From Pusillimonas noertemannii (GTDB lineage Bacteria; Pseudomonadota; Gammaproteobacteria; Burkholderiales; Burkholderiaceae_B), in the NCBI RefSeq assembly GCF_003096595.1, contig NZ_QEKO01000002.1:783892-847891 (forward strand): 64,000 nucleotides of DNA, written 5' to 3'. This document shows, piece by piece, positions 61,692 through 64,000 of the stretch; the stretch's first letter is position 1, and each line of letters opens with the position of its first letter. The notes beneath the pieces are model-generated. The model had not been told where the DNA came from. It ran no database searches and saw only the letters and a list, made by a program, of their open reading frames with translations. The translations under genes and the position numbers were made by a program.

Positions 61692-63338
61692 ATGAAGCTT
61701 CTGTCCAAACTCCAGGCGCTGGAAGAAGACGACGTACTGGACACCCGGCATTTCAGCCACCGGGAAGGCGGTCACGGCGCGGAAACCGAAGACTATTCGC
61801 TGCGCCGCGTACCTGCGTCGTGGCGCTGGTCCGCGTGGCAGGCCTTATGGAGTTTCTCCGGCCTGAATACCGCAATGGTGTTCCCTCTGATGGCGGGGCT
61901 GCTGGCCACATTCTATGGTGGAACGGCTACGTTGATCGCCTTTCTGATGACACTTGCCTATACATGGCTAGGTGTTTTCTACTTTGCCCGCAAGGCGGCA
62001 AACGAAGGCGCAATGGAGATACTGATGAGCAAGCAGTCGTTCGGCTTCGTCGGTGCCTCTTATCAGCTGATCGTCTACGGCCTGCTCGCTTCGGTCTACT
62101 TTGCGCTCGAAGGACACGTCATGGCCAGCAGCTTGAGCGAACTCACCGGCTGGTCAACCGCCGTCAGCGCGGCGATCGTCTGTATCGCGTTCATTCCCCT
62201 GTCGGTATATGGCATGAAATTCCTGGCGCTTTTCCAGGGCGCCACGATATGGCTGTACCTGGTCGGAATACTGCTGGTGCTGTATTGCATCATGAGCAAC
62301 GTCAACCCCGAGGTTGCAGCCACAAACCTGGACGCTGCGTGGTGGACGGTGAATCCGTCAGGCGCCCCTCTGACATGGGTCAATATTCTGAGCGCCTTCG
62401 GGGTCATTTCCGGCGTGCTGGGAGCCATCATGCTCTTGCTGTGCACAGAGCAGGCGCGTTTTTCCAGGCGAGCCGAACGCAATAAGGCGGCATTGCTGTT
62501 TTCGGGCCTGGGCATGACGGTATGCATGATCATTACGCCGCTGCTGGGCTTGTATCTACTCGCCGCATCGGGGGGCAAGATTCCCGATCCCGGGGTGTCG
62601 ATTACCAAGCTTCTGGGCGGATTCGGGCTGGCGCTAATCTTTCTGACCCAATTGCGCATCAATGTCATCAATGTATATTTCGGCACGAACGCGCTCGAGA
62701 ACTTCTCGGCCGTCGCACTGAAAGCCAACTGGCGCCGCGTAACCTACATTCTTCCTTTTCTCGTCATCTGTTATCTGCTCATCGTTTCACCGTGGCTACA
62801 GTATTTCAGTGCCATCATGACGATGCTAAGCGTGTTTCTCGTCAACTGGGCCAACGTCATGCTGGGGGAGTTCTGGCTCGTTCGCCGACGCATGCGCATG
62901 CCGGCCTGGAGCGAATTCCGGCGCGCCTACTTGCCCGCTTACAACCGTATCGGCCTGACGTCGATGTGGATACCGACCGCTATTGGCGTCCTTATGGCAA
63001 GCGGCCATTTCGGTACCGAGACTGTAGCCCTGGCCGTGCCGGTTACAGGCTTGCTCGCGTTCTTCCTTCCTCTGCTGATGAGTCTATGCATGAGCGACGA
63101 AAGTGTATTGCGGCAGTATTTTGCCCGTGCCCCGGTATCCACGAAGCAACTCGAAATCATGCATATCTGCCCTATCGAGCGCACAGCCCATCACCGCACG
63201 GATTTCGTACTCTGTCCATACCACAATGATCAGTTCATTTCGTCCACCGCATGCGCGGCGGAGAAAGAGTGCGGGGCTCGCTGTCAAGGCCTTGAGCAAG
63301 ACAAGACCGCAGCCAGCCCAGGACAAGCGTGGGCATGA
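61692..63338 (+). CDS. NCS1-family permease with Cys/His-rich C-terminal tail
   Basis: Nucleobase:cation-symporter-1 type transporter, 548 residues from ATG 61692 (GAGGAAA upstream). About 12 membrane helices; motifs AWQALWSFSGLNTAMVFPLM, QSFGFVGASYQLIVYG and VNWANVMLGEFW. NCS1 proteins carry purines, pyrimidines, hydantoins and similar N-heterocycles. The last ~75 residues are a soluble tail with at least six Cys and several His (CPIERTAHHR, VLCPYHND, CAAEKECGARC), not usual for NCS1. It lies between the NuoF-like and NuoE-like genes. Confidence 0.86.
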   Translation: MKLLSKLQALEEDDVLDTRHFSHREGGHGAETEDYSLRRVPASWRWSAWQALWSFSGLNTAMVFPLMAGLLATFYGGTATLIAFLMTLAYTWLGVFYFARKAANEGAMEILMSKQSFGFVGASYQLIVYGLLASVYFALEGHVMASSLSELTGWSTAVSAAIVCIAFIPLSVYGMKFLALFQGATIWLYLVGILLVLYCIMSNVNPEVAATNLDAAWWTVNPSGAPLTWVNILSAFGVISGVLGAIMLLLCTEQARFSRRAERNKAALLFSGLGMTVCMIITPLLGLYLLAASGGKIPDPGVSITKLLGGFGLALIFLTQLRINVINVYFGTNALENFSAVALKANWRRVTYILPFLVICYLLIVSPWLQYFSAIMTMLSVFLVNWANVMLGEFWLVRRRMRMPAWSEFRRAYLPAYNRIGLTSMWIPTAIGVLMASGHFGTETVALAVPVTGLLAFFLPLLMSLCMSDESVLRQYFARAPVSTKQLEIMHICPIERTAHHRTDFVLCPYHNDQFISSTACAAEKECGARCQGLEQDKTAASPGQAWA

Positions 63339-63377
63339 AGAAGTACATGAAATCGGATCCAGGAAGCGGAGTAATAC

Positions 63378-63725
63378 GTGGATAACAAGGCCAGCACCAT
63401 ATTTGTTTGCACAAACACTGACTGCCGTAGCCGAGGCGCCCAATCAGTTTTAGATGCCTTGCAGTCCCATCTGAGCGATGAAGGCGTAACTGCGTTTCAG
63501 GTGAAGCCTTATCTATGCTTCTCCGCCTGCAACAGCGGCCCCAACGTGGTGATAGCCGACAAGCGCTGCTGGCTATCGGGAGTCCAGGCATCGGACGCGG
63601 TCGAGATAGTAGCTTTCCTGAAAGGAGGTCCACCCGTCGATCGCCTGTTGAGCCAGAATGATCCTGACCTCGAACAGATGATCTACGACATTATCGACGC
63701 GGGATTGATGCCGGAGGACACATGA
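63378..63725 (+). CDS. NuoE-like thioredoxin-fold [2Fe-2S] ferredoxin
   Basis: 115 residues from a GTG at 63378 with GGAG upstream. Four cluster cysteines in the thioredoxin-like ferredoxin pattern: CTNTDCRSRGA and CFSACNSGPNVV. Matches the [2Fe-2S] domain that partners NuoF in complex I and NAD-dependent formate dehydrogenases. Most likely carries electrons from the NuoF-like protein to the Rieske oxygenase; this is inferred from linkage. Confidence 0.85.
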   Translation: MDNKASTIFVCTNTDCRSRGAQSVLDALQSHLSDEGVTAFQVKPYLCFSACNSGPNVVIADKRCWLSGVQASDAVEIVAFLKGGPPVDRLLSQNDPDLEQMIYDIIDAGLMPEDT

Positions 63726-63767
63726 AGTTATTGCTGACCCATGACAAGCCATACCTCGGAGAACACC

Positions 63768-64000
63768 ATGGCTGTATGTGACCACCAACTGCTTGAGGCC
63801 TGGAAACAAGTCCTGAAGCTTTCGAAGCTGGAAAAAGGCCAGACCGTCACCATCCTGACCAGCGCCTCGACCCATCCGCAAACCCTGGCCATGGCGCAGA
63901 TCGCAGTCCAGTCGATGGGCGCCATCCTGAACCGCCTGGACCTGCCGCCGGTCAACGCCGAAAAAGCGCTCAGCCGCGATCCGCTGGCCTACCTGGGCAC
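63768..64000 (+). CDS. NicX-like 2,5-dihydroxypyridine dioxygenase, 5' part
   Basis: Only 77 residues are in the window; the gene runs off the end. ATG 63768 follows GGAG by seven bases. The sequence (WKQVLKLSKLEKGQTVTILT, MAQIAVQSMGAILNRLDLPP, DPLAYLG) resembles the N-terminus of NicX and related members of the aminopeptidase M29-like family. NicX opens 2,5-dihydroxypyridine to N-formylmaleamate. If right, the cluster handles a pyridine. Another member of this superfamily remains possible. Confidence 0.6.
   Translation, partial: MAVCDHQLLEAWKQVLKLSKLEKGQTVTILTSASTHPQTLAMAQIAVQSMGAILNRLDLPPVNAEKALSRDPLAYLG

Noticed and set aside
63722..63781. 19-codon ORF overlapping the NuoE-like stop codon
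   Set aside because: Overlaps the start of the NicX-like gene, shows no homology and probably arises by chance.

Overview
The window is a high-GC betaproteobacterial chromosome segment, most likely Alcaligenaceae (relatives of Bordetella, Achromobacter and Pusillimonas). This rests on gene order: mla genes, a two-gene ABC exporter, bolA-murA, the his operon, tatABC, a DegS-like protease, mscL, petABC and sspAB follow each other much as remembered for that family. The genus cannot be fixed from sequence alone.

1-18.7 kb is conserved housekeeping DNA: the 3' end of mlaA, mlaC, an ABC exporter pair, bolA, murA, histidine biosynthesis (hisG, D, B, H, A, F, I, E), Tat protein export, a membrane-anchored serine protease, a Nif3-like protein, the mechanosensitive channel MscL, the cytochrome bc1 complex and the SspA/SspB pair. 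hisC, expected between hisD and hisB, is missing.

18.7-35.0 kb is accessory catabolic DNA in two modules. The first (18.7-27.1 kb) fits degradation of gamma-resorcylate (2,6-dihydroxybenzoate): a decarboxylase closely resembling GraF makes resorcinol, and a two-component flavin monooxygenase (acyl-CoA-dehydrogenase-fold oxygenase plus flavin reductase) would hydroxylate it. A five-gene branched-chain-type ABC importer and a MarR regulator accompany it. The second (27.4-35.0 kb) has a phthalate-4,5-dioxygenase-like Rieske oxygenase, another five-gene ABC importer, an HSL-type esterase and a MarR regulator.

35.05-44.36 kb is a 9.2 kb integrated element in a tRNA-Thr(TGT) gene, bounded by 77-bp direct repeats. 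It carries a tyrosine integrase, an AlpA/Cox-like small DNA-binding protein, an isolated lambda-type tail tip assembly gene (I), a large primase-helicase with an origin-like region after it, a gene whose coding frame switches, an Mrr-type nuclease with a small companion, and decayed ParB-like and tRNA-like remnants. It looks like a phage satellite or defence-bearing integrative element. The intact tRNA lies at the right end; the left copy is truncated in the T loop.

44.5-51.1 kb holds an unusual cbb3-like cytochrome oxidase operon (subunit I with a CcoS-like N-terminal segment, two monohaem cytochromes c, a SCO protein and a membrane protein), then arfB, a cysteine-dioxygenase-family thiol dioxygenase and an aldo/keto reductase.

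51.2-56.9 kb is an mhp-like module (IclR regulator, hydrolase, FAD hydroxylase, extradiol dioxygenase, orphan solute-binding protein). 57.0-64.0 kb is the most intriguing part: an AraC regulator divergent from a Rieske oxygenase, an unknown 125-residue protein, a SnoaL/NTF2-like protein, a NuoF-like flavoprotein, an NCS1 permease, a NuoE-like thioredoxin-fold [2Fe-2S] protein, and the start of a gene resembling 2,5-dihydroxypyridine dioxygenase (NicX). Together they suggest an N-heterocycle (pyridine-type) pathway in which a NuoEF-like pair may feed electrons to a Rieske oxygenase.
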